Positions 41,420 through 50,745 of a DNA stretch of 64,000 nucleotides are shown piece by piece. Origin of the DNA: Variovorax sp. J22G73 (lineage in GTDB: Bacteria; Pseudomonadota; Gammaproteobacteria; Burkholderiales; Burkholderiaceae_C); the NCBI RefSeq assembly GCF_030317035.1, contig NZ_JASZYK010000005.1, forward strand, positions 409,916 to 473,915, given 5' to 3'. The notes below the pieces were generated by a model. It was not told the DNA's origin. It made no database searches and saw nothing but the letters and a program-made list of their open reading frames with translations. Both the position numbers and the translations under genes were made by a program. Every line of letters starts with the position of its first letter. The stretch's first letter is position 1.

Positions 41420-43108
41420 ATGACCGCCGCACCCGCACGCCAGCAACTGCGCCAGCAGCTCGTCTGGAGCCGCCTGCTCGCCGTCGTCGAAGAGCAGGCG
41501 CAGGCGCTCATCCGCACCGCCTTCGGCACCCCCACGCGCGAGGCCGGCGACCTGTCGGCCGGCGTGTTCCTGCCCGACGGCCGCATGGTCGCGCAGGCCG
41601 TCACCGGCACGCCGGGCCACGTCAACTCGATGGCCGATTCGGTGCTGCACTTTCTGCGCGCCTTTCCCATCGACACCATGCGCGACGGCGACGTGTTCGT
41701 CACCAACGACCCATGGAAGGGCACGGGCCACCTGTTCGACGTGGTCATGGTCACGCCCGTGTTCCACGGCGGCCAGCCGGTGGCGCTGTTCGCCTCGACC
41801 GTGCACGTGGTCGACATCGGCGGCGTCAACGCCGGGCCCGATGCGCTGGAGATCTTCCACGAAGGCCTGTTCCTCCCGCCGCTGCGCTTCGTGAGCCAGG
41901 GCGTGATCGAGGAGGCCGTGCTGGACATCGTGCGCGCCAACGTGCGCGAGCCCGGCCAGGTCGAGGGCGACTTTCATGCGCTGGTCGCCTGCAACGCCGT
42001 GGGCGCGGTGCGGCTGCAGCGGCTGCTGCGCGAGTTCAAGCTGGCCGACCTGCAGGCGCAGGGCGACTACATCATCGAACGCTCGCGGCTGGCCATGCGC
42101 GAGGCCCTGCGCGACTGGCCCAAGGGCACCTGGCGCAACCACATGACGGTCGATGGTTACGACACGCCGCTGGAGCTCCACGCGGCCGTGACCATCACCG
42201 ACGACGGCATCCTGGTCGACTTCGAGGGCACGTCGGCCAGCATCGCGCGCGGCATCAACGTGCCCAAGGCGTACACCGACGCGTACACCTCCTTCGGCAT
42301 CCGCTGCCTGGTGGGCGCCGACGTGCCCAACAACTCGGGCTCGCTCGCGCCCATTCGCGTGATGGCGCCCGAAGGCTCCATCGTCAACGCGCTGCCGCCG
42401 GCCGCGGTGGCGGCGCGCGCGGCCATCGGCCAGATGCTTCCCGACTTGGTGTTCGGCGCGCTGCGCCAGGCGCGACCCGACCGCGTGCCGGCCGAAGGCG
42501 CGTCGTCGCTGTGGAACATCCGCCTGTTTGGCGGCCAGCCCATCGAGGGCGGGCCGAACGATGCGCTGCGGCGCGCGCGGCGTTTCAACATCGTGAGCTT
42601 CTCGACCGGCGGCACCGGCGCGCGGCCGGGCAAGGACGGGCTCTCGGCCACGGCCTACCCGAGCGGCGTGCGCAACGTGTCGCTCGAAATCCTCGAGACG
42701 CAGGCACCCCTGCTGTTCCGCCGCAAGGAGTACCGGCCCGACTCGGGCGGCGCCGGCACCTCGCGCGGCGGGCTCGGCCAGGTCATCGAGATCGAGAACG
42801 CCGACGGCGACCCGATGGTGCTTTCCGCCACCTGGGACCGCGTGCGCTTTCCCGCGCGCGGGGCGCTCGGCGGCAGCGACGGCGCACCCGGCGCCGCTCG
42901 GCTCAAGCATTCGGGCACCGCGCTGCGCGGCAAGGGCCGCCAGGTCATTCCCGCGGGCGAGGTGCTCGTGGTCGAGACACCCGGCGGCGCGGGCCTGGCC
43001 GACCCGGCACAACGCGACCCCGCGCTGGTCGCACGCGACCTGAAAGCCGGGCTGGTCACCAGGACCGCACCCACCCCTTCCGAAGATTTCGCAGGAACCG
43101 CTGCATGA
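41420..43108 (+). CDS. hyuB: Hydantoinase/oxoprolinase beta subunit (HyuB), first copy
   Basis: This 562-residue HyuB-family protein carries TREAGDLSAGVFLPDGRM, the GTPGHVNSM block and TNDPWKGTGHLFD, which line the shared active site. A GGTGARPGKDGLSATAYPSG block lies near the C-terminal third. It is the partner of HyuA. A GGGAAGGGAG purine stretch from the upstream repeat is close to the ATG at 41420. The stop codon overlaps the start of a second HyuB gene. Confidence 0.86.
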   Translation: MTAAPARQQLRQQLVWSRLLAVVEEQAQALIRTAFGTPTREAGDLSAGVFLPDGRMVAQAVTGTPGHVNSMADSVLHFLRAFPIDTMRDGDVFVTNDPWKGTGHLFDVVMVTPVFHGGQPVALFASTVHVVDIGGVNAGPDALEIFHEGLFLPPLRFVSQGVIEEAVLDIVRANVREPGQVEGDFHALVACNAVGAVRLQRLLREFKLADLQAQGDYIIERSRLAMREALRDWPKGTWRNHMTVDGYDTPLELHAAVTITDDGILVDFEGTSASIARGINVPKAYTDAYTSFGIRCLVGADVPNNSGSLAPIRVMAPEGSIVNALPPAAVAARAAIGQMLPDLVFGALRQARPDRVPAEGASSLWNIRLFGGQPIEGGPNDALRRARRFNIVSFSTGGTGARPGKDGLSATAYPSGVRNVSLEILETQAPLLFRRKEYRPDSGGAGTSRGGLGQVIEIENADGDPMVLSATWDRVRFPARGALGGSDGAPGAARLKHSGTALRGKGRQVIPAGEVLVVETPGGAGLADPAQRDPALVARDLKAGLVTRTAPTPSEDFAGTAA

Positions 43109-44847
43109 GCACTCTCCAAACTCCCAAGGCGCTGGCCAGCAGCCAGCTCATCCGCAACCAGCTCGCCTGGAACCGGCTTCTTTCCGTGGTCGAGGAACAG
43201 GCGCAGGTGCTGATCCACACCGCCTTCGGCACCTCGACGCGCGAGGCCGGCGACCTGTCGGCCGGCGTGTTCCTGCCCGACGGCCGCATGATCGCGCAGG
43301 CCGTGACGGGCACGCCGGGCCACGTCAACTCCATGGCCGAATCGGTCAAGCACTTTCTGCGGCGCTTTCCCGTCGACACGATGGAAGACGGCGACGTGTA
43401 CCTCACCAACGACCCGTGGAAGGGCACCGGCCACCTGTTCGACATGACGATGGTCACGCCTGTCTTCCACGGCGAAGGCGCGGCGAAGAAGGTGGTGGCG
43501 CTGTTCGCCTCCACGCTGCACGTGGTGGACATCGGCGGCATCGGCTCCAGCCCCGACGGGCTGGAGATCTACCACGAGGGGCTGTTCCTGCCCATCCTGC
43601 GCTTCGTGCGCCAGGGCACGGTCGACCCGGCCGTGCGCGCCATCATCCGTGCCAACGTGCGCGACCCCGAGCAGGTCGAAGGCGACCTGTATGCGCTGGT
43701 GGCCTGCAACGAGGTGGGCGGCCGCCGGCTGCGCACGCTGCTGCGCGAGTTCAGGTTCGACGACCTCGAGGCGCTGGGCGACTTCGTCATCGCGCGCTCG
43801 GCCCAGGCCATGCGCGAGGCGCTGCGCGACTGGCCGCGTGGCACCTGGCACAACACCCTGGTGGCCGACGGCTACGACGCGCCCATCACGCTGCAGGTGT
43901 CGGTGACCATCGCCGACGACGGCATCGTGGTCGACTACGCCGGCACTTCGGGCACGGTGGCGCGCGGCATCAACGTGGTGAAGGCGTACACCGACGCCTA
44001 CACCTCCTTCGGCATCCGCTGCCTCGTGGGCTCGGACGTGCCGAACAACGCGGGCTCGCTCGGGCTCATTCGCGTGGAAGCGCCCGCGGGCTGCATCCTG
44101 AACGCGTTGCACCCGGCCGCCGTCACGGCGCGCCATGTGGTCGGCCAGCTGCTGCCCGACGCGGTGTTCGGCGCGCTGCGCCAGGCCCGCGCCGACAAGG
44201 TGCCGGCCGAAGGCGCCTCGTCGCTGTGGAACCTGCAGCTGGTCGGCGGCGAAGTGCTCGCGGGCACCAGCCAGGCCGACGCCGAGGCCGTGCGCCGCGG
44301 CGCGCGCTTCAACGTCATCAGCTTCTCGACCGGCGGCACCGGCGCGCGGCCTGGCAAGGACGGGCTGTCGGTCACGGCCTACCCGAGCGGCGTGCGCAAC
44401 GTGTCGCTCGAGATCCTGGAGACGCAGGCGCCCGTCGTCTTCGAACGCAAGGAGTTCCGCACCGACTCCGGCGGCACCGGCGCCGTGCGCGGCGGCCTGG
44501 GCCAGGTCATCGAGGTGCGGCATGCGCAGCCCGACGCCGCCTTCCTGATTGCCGCGGCCTTCGACCGCGTCGACAACCCCGCGCGCGGCGCGCTCGGCGG
44601 TGGCGACGGCGCACCGGGCCGGCTGCGGCTGGCCTCGGGCGCCACGCTGCGCGCCAAGGGCCGGCAGATCGTGCCCGCGGGCGACCGGCTGGTGGTCGAG
44701 ACGCCCGGCGGCGGCGGCCTGGGCGAACCTTCGAAGCGCGACCCCGCGCTGGTGGCGCGCGACCTGCGCGAAGGGCTGGTGTCGGCCGAGGCCTCCGCGG
44801 CGTCGGTCCGTGCCGGTGCCGCGTCGTTAGCACCGGTCACTGCCTGA
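43105..44847 (+). CDS. Hydantoinase/oxoprolinase beta subunit (HyuB), second copy
   Basis: This 580-residue HyuB paralog is very similar to its upstream neighbour over its whole length, with the same GTPGHVNSM, TNDPWKGTGHLFD and GGTGARPGKDGLSVTAYPSG blocks. It differs by small insertions (GEGAAKKV, AGTSQADAEAV) and a longer Ala-rich tail. Two HyuB subunits with one HyuA suggest a hetero-complex or alternative partners. Both copies keep the same motifs, so neither looks decayed. Confidence 0.86.
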   Translation: MSTLQTPKALASSQLIRNQLAWNRLLSVVEEQAQVLIHTAFGTSTREAGDLSAGVFLPDGRMIAQAVTGTPGHVNSMAESVKHFLRRFPVDTMEDGDVYLTNDPWKGTGHLFDMTMVTPVFHGEGAAKKVVALFASTLHVVDIGGIGSSPDGLEIYHEGLFLPILRFVRQGTVDPAVRAIIRANVRDPEQVEGDLYALVACNEVGGRRLRTLLREFRFDDLEALGDFVIARSAQAMREALRDWPRGTWHNTLVADGYDAPITLQVSVTIADDGIVVDYAGTSGTVARGINVVKAYTDAYTSFGIRCLVGSDVPNNAGSLGLIRVEAPAGCILNALHPAAVTARHVVGQLLPDAVFGALRQARADKVPAEGASSLWNLQLVGGEVLAGTSQADAEAVRRGARFNVISFSTGGTGARPGKDGLSVTAYPSGVRNVSLEILETQAPVVFERKEFRTDSGGTGAVRGGLGQVIEVRHAQPDAAFLIAAAFDRVDNPARGALGGGDGAPGRLRLASGATLRAKGRQIVPAGDRLVVETPGGGGLGEPSKRDPALVARDLREGLVSAEASAASVRAGAASLAPVTA

Positions 44848-44881
44848 TTTTTTCTGTTCTTCCGACTTCTTTCCTCACACC

Positions 44882-46483
44882 ATGCTTTTCTCGAACAACG
44901 CTTTTCCGCTTCGCAGCGCCCTTCTTGCCGCGCTGCTCGCCGTGGGCCTCGCGGCCCACGCCGCGCCGCCCAACCACAGCGGCACGCTCACGCTGCTGTC
45001 GACCAGCGAGCCGACCGCGCTCGTCACCATCGGCAACGTGGCCACGCCCATCCTCAGCGTGAGCGCCAAGGTCACCGAAGGCCTGCTGAAGTACGACTAC
45101 GACGTCAACCCGCAGCCGCAGCTGGCCACCAAGTGGGCCATCAGCCCCGACGGCCTCACCTACACCTTCACCCTGCGCCAGGGCGTGAAGTGGCACGACG
45201 GCAAGGACTTCACCTCGGCCGACGTGGCGTATTCCATCGAGCTGCTGAAGAAGATCCACCCGCGCGGGCGCAACACTTTTGCCAACCTCACCGCCATCGA
45301 CACGCCCGACAAATACACCGCCATCTTGCGGCTGTCCAAGCCCGCGCCGTACCTGATTCGCGCGCTGGTCGCCACCGAGACGCCCATCGTGCCCAAGCAC
45401 ATCTACGAGGGCACCGACCCGGCGAACAATCCGAACAACAACGCGCCCATCGGCACCGGCCCGTTCAAGTTCAAGGAGTGGGTGCGCGGCAGCCACATCG
45501 TGTACGAGCGCAACGCCGACTACTGGGACAAGCCCAAGCCCTTCGTCGACCAGCTCATCGTGCGCTTCGTGACCGACCCCGCGGCGGCGGCCGTGGCCTT
45601 CGAGACCGGCACCGTCGACCTGGGCTACCGCACCCCCGTGCCGCTGGCCGACCTGGAGCGCCTGAAGAAGGTGCCCGCGTTGCGCTTCGAGACCAAGGGC
45701 AACAGCTACTCGTCGAACGTGACGCGCCTGGAGTTCAACCTCGACAACGAGTACTTCAAGAACGAGAAGGTGCGCCAGGCCGTGGCCCACGCCGTGGACC
45801 GCGGCGTGATCGTGAAGGTGGTGAACTACGGCTACGGCCAGGTCAGCTACTCGCCCATCGCGCCGGGCCTGAAGGCCTTCCACGACCCCGCGCCCTCGCC
45901 CTATGCCTTCGACGTGAAGAAGGCCAACGCCCTGCTCGACGAGGCCGGCTACCCGAAGAAGGCCGGCGGCGTGCGCTTCGCCGTGCCGCTGGACTTCAAC
46001 CCCATCGGCGCCGACGGCCCGCGCCTGGCCGACTACCTGCGCTCCGCGCTCGCGCGCGTGGGCATCGCCGTGACCGTGCGCGCGCAAGACCCGAGCGCCT
46101 TCATCAAGCGCATTTACACCGACCGCGACTTCGCCTTCACCCACAACGGCGCCAGCAACCTGTTCGACCCCACCGTGGGCGTGCAGCGGTTGTACTGGTC
46201 GAAGAACTTCATCAAGGGCGTGCCCTTCTCCAACGGCACGCACTACCAGAACCCGGTGGTCGACAAGCTGCTGGAAGACGCCGCCGTGGAGAACGACCCG
46301 GCGAAGCGGCTGAAGCTGTTCAAGGACTTCCAGGACACCGTGGCGCGCGACGTGCCCGACCTGAACCTGTACCAGCCGGTGTTCATCACCATCGCCAACC
46401 AGCGGGTGCATGACCATTCGCTGACGGCGGATGGGGTGGAGTCGAATCTGGCGGATGTCTGGGTGGATGAGGGGAAGAAGTAA
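44882..46483 (+). CDS. Peptide/nickel-type ABC substrate-binding protein (SBP_bac_5)
   Basis: This 533-residue periplasmic protein has a signal peptide cut near AHA-AP. Family blocks VTEGLLKYDYDV, LRQGVKWHDGKDFTSADVAY and APIGTGPFKFKEW are present. It lies 34 bases after the second HyuB gene and ends the long plus-strand operon. It resembles the proteins at 8277, 23973 and 25637. A role in delivering the ring-containing substrate of HyuAB is possible. Confidence 0.87.
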   Translation: MLFSNNAFPLRSALLAALLAVGLAAHAAPPNHSGTLTLLSTSEPTALVTIGNVATPILSVSAKVTEGLLKYDYDVNPQPQLATKWAISPDGLTYTFTLRQGVKWHDGKDFTSADVAYSIELLKKIHPRGRNTFANLTAIDTPDKYTAILRLSKPAPYLIRALVATETPIVPKHIYEGTDPANNPNNNAPIGTGPFKFKEWVRGSHIVYERNADYWDKPKPFVDQLIVRFVTDPAAAAVAFETGTVDLGYRTPVPLADLERLKKVPALRFETKGNSYSSNVTRLEFNLDNEYFKNEKVRQAVAHAVDRGVIVKVVNYGYGQVSYSPIAPGLKAFHDPAPSPYAFDVKKANALLDEAGYPKKAGGVRFAVPLDFNPIGADGPRLADYLRSALARVGIAVTVRAQDPSAFIKRIYTDRDFAFTHNGASNLFDPTVGVQRLYWSKNFIKGVPFSNGTHYQNPVVDKLLEDAAVENDPAKRLKLFKDFQDTVARDVPDLNLYQPVFITIANQRVHDHSLTADGVESNLADVWVDEGKK

Positions 46484-46514
46484 GCGCTGGGCGCACGCTT
46501 CTTGCCGAAATGAC

Positions 46515-46544
46515 GCGATGTATATACACTAATATATACATCGC
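46515..46544 (+). promoter_or_regulatory. vapBC operator, perfect 12-base inverted repeat
   Basis: GCGATGTATATA (46515-46526) and TATATACATCGC (46533-46544) form a perfect inverted repeat around CACTAA, 18 bases before the vapB ATG. Its AT-rich core also holds TATATA-type -10 sequences. Such palindromes are bound by VapB or the VapBC complex for autorepression. Confidence 0.75.
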
Positions 46545-46562
46545 ACTTTCCGGGAGTCAGCC

Positions 46563-46829
46563 ATGCAGCAATCGACCGCCAAACTGTTTGCCACCGGGGG
46601 CAGCCAAGCCGTCCGCCTGCCTGCCGAGTTTCGGTTTGACGGCACTACCGAGGTCTATATCCGGCGCGATGAAGCGACCGGCGACGTCATCCTGTCGACC
46701 CGCGCCCCGGCGGATTGGCACGCGTTCATGCAACTGCGCGAGCAACTGGGCACCACTCCTTCCGATTTCATGCCGGTGCGCGAGCAAGGCGAAGAACAGC
46801 GCGATCCGTTCGAGGGTTGGAAGGAATGA
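46563..46829 (+). CDS. vapB: VapB-type antitoxin
   Basis: This 88-residue protein starts with an AbrB-like DNA-binding fold (TAKLFATGGSQAVRLPAEFR, then FDGTTEVYIRRDEATGDVIL). The C-terminal half is acidic and ends DPFEGWKE, which would insert into the toxin. It overlaps the vapC gene by four bases and has a perfect palindrome just upstream, the standard arrangement of an autoregulated type II system. Confidence 0.87.
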   Translation: MQQSTAKLFATGGSQAVRLPAEFRFDGTTEVYIRRDEATGDVILSTRAPADWHAFMQLREQLGTTPSDFMPVREQGEEQRDPFEGWKE

Positions 46830-47242
46830 CGCTGTACATGCTCGACACCAACGCTGCCAGCGAAGCCATCCGCGGCAACCCGGCTTTCGACAACCGCTTG
46901 CAGGCCTTGGCTCCCGGCCAATGGTGCATTTCCGCAGTGACTTGCTCCGAACTTCGATTCGGTATCGCCCGTCGGCCCGAAGCCGTGCGGCTGCACCGCA
47001 TCGTGCAAGAGTTCCTGCGTATCTCCCCCATCCTGCCCTGGGACGCGCAAGCGGCGACGAGGCATGGCGATCTGCGTGCCCAGCTGAGAGTGAGCGGCAC
47101 GCCCATCGGCGACTTCGACGAAATGATCGCGGCCCATGCGCTGGCGGTCGGTGCCGTCGTCGTCACGGACAACACACGGCATTTCGCACGCGTGCCCGGC
47201 CTCGTGCTCGACAACTGGCTTCGAGCGCCGAGCGGACACTGA
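46826..47242 (+). CDS. vapC: VapC-type PIN-domain toxin
   Basis: This 138-residue PIN-domain ribonuclease has the acidic metal ligands in place: D7 in MLDTN, E42 in CSELRFG, D96/D98 in GDFDEM and D115 in VTDNTRHF. It should cleave RNA when free of VapB. It ends 10 bases before the convergent M24-fold gene. The pair is unrelated in function to the surrounding sulfur genes and looks like an insertion in the island. Confidence 0.88.
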   Translation: MTLYMLDTNAASEAIRGNPAFDNRLQALAPGQWCISAVTCSELRFGIARRPEAVRLHRIVQEFLRISPILPWDAQAATRHGDLRAQLRVSGTPIGDFDEMIAAHALAVGAVVVTDNTRHFARVPGLVLDNWLRAPSGH

Positions 47243-47252
47243 ACGCGGGACC

Positions 47253-48455
47253 TCAACCCCACACCATGAGATCGAGCGGCGTCTCCAGCAACCTCCTGCT
47301 CCCCGACGCGCCGACATGCACCATGTCACCAAGCGCGGCCCCGCCGAGCCCCTTCACGAAGAAGTTCGGATGCAGCTCGAACATCGCGCCGGAGACGGGC
47401 TTCAGTGCCTCCGGCCTGCCCGGATCGGTCGGGTCCGCATACTGCGGAAAGGCCGCGACGGAGCGCGGCTCTTCGTAGCTCAGCCCCAGGCCGTGGCCGC
47501 TGCGAAAACGGAAGATGTCCGCCGCCGCGACGTCGGGCAGTTCGCGCGACAGGATGGCCTGCAGTGCGGCCTCCACCTCGCTGAGATCGCTTGCAATGTC
47601 GAACGCGCTCAAGCCCGTATCGAACATCTCGCGCGCAATGCCATGCAGCCTGCGATGCAGCGGCAGCGCCCGCTCGTACGACCCCATGCGTATCGCGTGG
47701 CCCCAGTAGCCGTCGAGCTTGAGCATGACGCCCAGCAACACCTGGTCGCCGGGCTCCGGCCTGCGCCGGTTCTCGTGCGGCAGGTACTGCGGCCGTTGCG
47801 CGGCGGGCGCGATGGTCAGCCAGGTCTTGCAGTACTCCGCACCCGCGAGCAGGGCGAAGTGCTCCAGTTCACGCTGGGTCTTCCACGCCTCGCTGTCCGC
47901 ACCGAGGAATGCGGGGAAGCCCGTGAAGAGCACGTCGCACAACGCCGCCGCATTCGCGAGCGCCTCGACCTCGGGCACGGTCTTGGCGGCGCGCCAACGG
48001 TCCAGCTCGGGGGCAATGTCTTCCCACCGCAGCTGCGGCAACGCGCGCTGCAACGATTGCACCGTCTGCCACTGCATCTCGGACCATCCCACCTGGCCCA
48101 CGCTCGCAGCGTCTTTTTCGGACATCGCCAACAGCTCGCGCACGGTCTCGCCGAGCAGCGCCGGTGCCGCGAAGACCACGGCGTCGACCTGCGCGAGCTG
48201 CGGTGCCGCATGCAGCTGGAACGGATTCGACACGACCAGCGTGCACCGGCCGGGCTCTACCAGCAGCGTCGAAGGCGACTCGACGCCGTCCCAGTCGACG
48301 AACATGCGCAGGCACGCGTTCGAGCGTGTGGCCGCGCCCAGCGCCCCGCCTTGCGCATGGACCAGCGCGGCGCGCAAGCCGCGCCGGCGCAGCAGCTCCC
48401 GCAGCAAGCCGAGCCGGTCGGCCCTCAGGTGCAGCAGCGATGCACCGCCGCTCAC
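47253..48455 (-). CDS. M24-fold protein with missing metal ligands
   Basis: This 400-residue protein has the two-domain layout of the creatinase/aminopeptidase P family. It keeps the HGLGL histidine (RSGHGLGLSYEEP) and the middle glutamate (MFELHPNF). The two Asp ligands expected in the first pita-bread strand are absent (VMLKLDGYWGHAIRMG), as is the last Glu (ALGDMVHVG). So it is unlikely to be a metallo-aminopeptidase and may resemble creatinase or ectoine hydrolase, which hydrolyse small C-N bonds without metal. The GTG start at 48455 overlaps the stop of the upstream binding-protein gene. Confidence 0.78.
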   Translation of the reverse strand: MSGGASLLHLRADRLGLLRELLRRRGLRAALVHAQGGALGAATRSNACLRMFVDWDGVESPSTLLVEPGRCTLVVSNPFQLHAAPQLAQVDAVVFAAPALLGETVRELLAMSEKDAASVGQVGWSEMQWQTVQSLQRALPQLRWEDIAPELDRWRAAKTVPEVEALANAAALCDVLFTGFPAFLGADSEAWKTQRELEHFALLAGAEYCKTWLTIAPAAQRPQYLPHENRRRPEPGDQVLLGVMLKLDGYWGHAIRMGSYERALPLHRRLHGIAREMFDTGLSAFDIASDLSEVEAALQAILSRELPDVAAADIFRFRSGHGLGLSYEEPRSVAAFPQYADPTDPGRPEALKPVSGAMFELHPNFFVKGLGGAALGDMVHVGASGSRRLLETPLDLMVWG

Positions 48456-49612
48456 TTGAGCGCGACCTTCTTGCCGGCCTCGAAGCGGTAGAGCGTCATC
48501 GCGGGATTCTTCAGCTCCCCCGTGGCGTCGAACGCGATGCGTGCGGTGATGCCGTCCAGCGACGTGTTGAACAGCTCGCGCGCATACACCGCCGGGTCGG
48601 CCGAGCCGGCCTTCACCATCGCCGCCGCCAGCACCATGGTCGCGTCGTAGGCATACGGCGAATAGATCTGGAACTCGCCCGGGTACTTCGCCTCGTAGCG
48701 CTTCTTCCATTCGATGACCTTGGGCGAAAGCTCGGCCGCCGTGCCGCTCTCCGCGCACACCACGTTGGCCAGCGTGCGCGCACCGCCGGACAGCTCGGCC
48801 AGCTTCGAAGTGCAGATGCCATCCCCGCCGAACAGCCGCACCTTGTCCATGCCGAGCTGCGCGAGCTGCCGCACCATGGGGCCTGCCTGCGAATCGGTGC
48901 CGCCGTAGAAGATCGCGTCGGGCGCCTTGCCGCGAATGGTGGTGAGGATGGCCGAGAAATCGGTCGCCTTGTCCGTCGTGTATTCCTGCGCGACGATCTG
49001 GATGCCCTTGGCCAGAGCGGTCTTCCTGAACACCTCGGCCACGCCCTGCCCGTAGGCGGTGCGGTCGTCGATGACGGCCACGCGCGTGAACCTAAGCTTG
49101 TCCGCCGCCAGCGCGGCCAGGCCGGCGCCCAGCTCGTTGTCGTTGGCCATCATGCGAAAGCTGGTCTTGTAGCCGCTCTGCGTGAGCTTCGGGTTGGTGG
49201 CGGAGGGCGTGAGGTTCGGCAGATCGCAGTCGCTGTAGATCTTCGCGGCCGGAATGGCGGTGCCGGAATTCATGTGGCCGACCACGCCGTTGACCTTGTC
49301 GTCGCAGAACTTCTGCGCCACCGCCGTGCCCTGACGCGGGTCCGCGCCGTCGTCCTCGGCGGCGACGACGAAGCGCGCCTTCTTCCCGCCGATCAGCACA
49401 CCCCTGGCGTTGAGCTCGTCGACCGCCAGGCGCACGCCGTTGGCGGTGTCCCGACCCAGGTGGGATTGCGCGCCGGACAGCGGCGAGGCACTGCCGATGG
49501 TGACGGTGAGCCCGTCGTTGGCCGCCGAGGCCGGCCGCGCCACGGACAACGAAAACAACGCGAGCAGTGCAAGCACCGGTGCGCAGGGAGTGAGGTGGGT
49601 GGGGGCATGCAT
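48452..49612 (-). CDS. Branched-chain amino-acid-type substrate-binding protein
   Basis: This 386-residue periplasmic protein of the LivJ family has a signal peptide cut near ASA-AN. It shows the usual ITIGSASPLSG-like opening (observed VTIGSASPLSGAQSHLG), GTAVAQKFCDDKVNGVVGHMNSG and YDATMVLAAAM blocks. It is coupled to the M24-fold gene by overlap and lies 115 bases after the LysR gene. No LivHMGF genes are present in the window. The ligand is probably the substrate of the M24-fold enzyme, an amino-acid derivative. Confidence 0.86.
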   Translation of the reverse strand: MHAPTHLTPCAPVLALLALFSLSVARPASAANDGLTVTIGSASPLSGAQSHLGRDTANGVRLAVDELNARGVLIGGKKARFVVAAEDDGADPRQGTAVAQKFCDDKVNGVVGHMNSGTAIPAAKIYSDCDLPNLTPSATNPKLTQSGYKTSFRMMANDNELGAGLAALAADKLRFTRVAVIDDRTAYGQGVAEVFRKTALAKGIQIVAQEYTTDKATDFSAILTTIRGKAPDAIFYGGTDSQAGPMVRQLAQLGMDKVRLFGGDGICTSKLAELSGGARTLANVVCAESGTAAELSPKVIEWKKRYEAKYPGEFQIYSPYAYDATMVLAAAMVKAGSADPAVYARELFNTSLDGITARIAFDATGELKNPAMTLYRFEAGKKVALK

Positions 49613-49727
49613 CGAGGGGAACTCCGGAAGTGGTTGAACTCCGGGCGAAGTGTTCCCGCGCCGCTGCGCGGCGGCAAACCAGAAATTCTTGGGGAGCGCC
49701 CCAACTTTTTGCGGGGACCGCGCGGCG

Positions 49728-50645
49728 TCAGCGCGCGAGCACGTCGCAGCTGCTGTTCGCGATGAAGTCCTCGCACGAGGCACGCGCCATGTCGACCAGC
49801 GCATCGGCCAACGGCGACGCCGGCTCCATGCGAAAGCTCGCCACCAATGGCAACGCGGCCGGCGCCGGCGCCACGTCGAGCGCCACCAGACGCCCGTCTA
49901 GCAGGTCTTGCTGTATCACGGCCACCGGCAGCAGCGAGCTGCCGAAGCCCGAGCGCGCCATGTCGATCATGGCGCCTATCGACGAGAAGAAGCTGATGCG
50001 CAAGTCCACCGATGCGCCCGCGCTCTGGGCGATGTTGCGGTAGACGCCCGACTCCCGGTAGAACGAAATGATCGGATGCTTCGCAAGGTCCTGGAAACCC
50101 ATGGCCGCCCCTCTGGGCAGTTGCGCCGCCAGCGAGGGGCTGGCAACCCAGCGCATCGCGAGGTTGGCGATGCGCCGGTTGTCGATGAAGCCGGGCGTGA
50201 TTTCTTCGGAAAGAATCGCGAAGTCGAGCGTGCCACGCAACAGGTCGTCGCGCAGGCGCGGCGTGAGGTCGGAGCCGATTTCCAGCGTGGCCCGGGGGTA
50301 CCTTTTGGCGAAGCGCGACAGCAGGTCGGGCAGCCAGGTGTGGGCGACCGTCTCGATCACGCCGATGCGCAACATGCCCGAGAACGCATCGGCATGGCCT
50401 ACGGCGTTGAACATGCGCGTCTGGAGCTCGATCATTTTTTCGGCATAGGGCACCAGCTCGGTGCCGCTGTGCGTGAGCAGCACGCCACGGTGGTCACGCT
50501 CGAACAGCCGCACACCGAACTGTTCCTCCAGCGTCGCGATGCGGCTCGCCACGGCGGCGGCGGTGGTGTGCAGCATGTCGGCGGCGGCCTTGAAACTCCC
50601 CAGCTTGGCGACGCAGACGAAGGATTCGAGAAATCGGACGTTCAT
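49728..50645 (-). CDS. LysR-family transcriptional regulator
   Basis: This 305-residue regulator has an N-terminal winged helix-turn-helix (MNVRFLESFVCVAKLGSFKA, ASRIATLEEQFGVRLFERD) and a two-lobed effector domain (LRIGVIETVAHTWLPDLLSRF). The start at 50645 is preferred over one six codons upstream because it gives the usual LysR N-terminus. It is co-oriented with the binding-protein and M24-fold genes and probably controls them. It does not have the features that would let me call it CysB or SsuR, and no shared GCATAT box precedes it. Confidence 0.87.
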   Translation of the reverse strand: MNVRFLESFVCVAKLGSFKAAADMLHTTAAAVASRIATLEEQFGVRLFERDHRGVLLTHSGTELVPYAEKMIELQTRMFNAVGHADAFSGMLRIGVIETVAHTWLPDLLSRFAKRYPRATLEIGSDLTPRLRDDLLRGTLDFAILSEEITPGFIDNRRIANLAMRWVASPSLAAQLPRGAAMGFQDLAKHPIISFYRESGVYRNIAQSAGASVDLRISFFSSIGAMIDMARSGFGSSLLPVAVIQQDLLDGRLVALDVAPAPAALPLVASFRMEPASPLADALVDMARASCEDFIANSSCDVLAR

Positions 50646-50745
50646 GGGTCGCGGATTCTGCACCTTGCCGCTTTTGAGCGCTGCCGGTTCGGGGCGTGCT
50701 CGTTGTGAGCAGCGGTCGTTGCTCGCCGCGAACCGACAGCGTGTC

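Noticed and set aside
39013..44523. Long minus-strand frames opposite hyuA and both hyuB genes
   Set aside because: They mirror real genes without motifs, signals or ribosome sites.
47253..48455. DddP-type DMSP lyase
   Set aside because: DddP keeps a metal site with several Asp and Glu ligands, and these are missing here.
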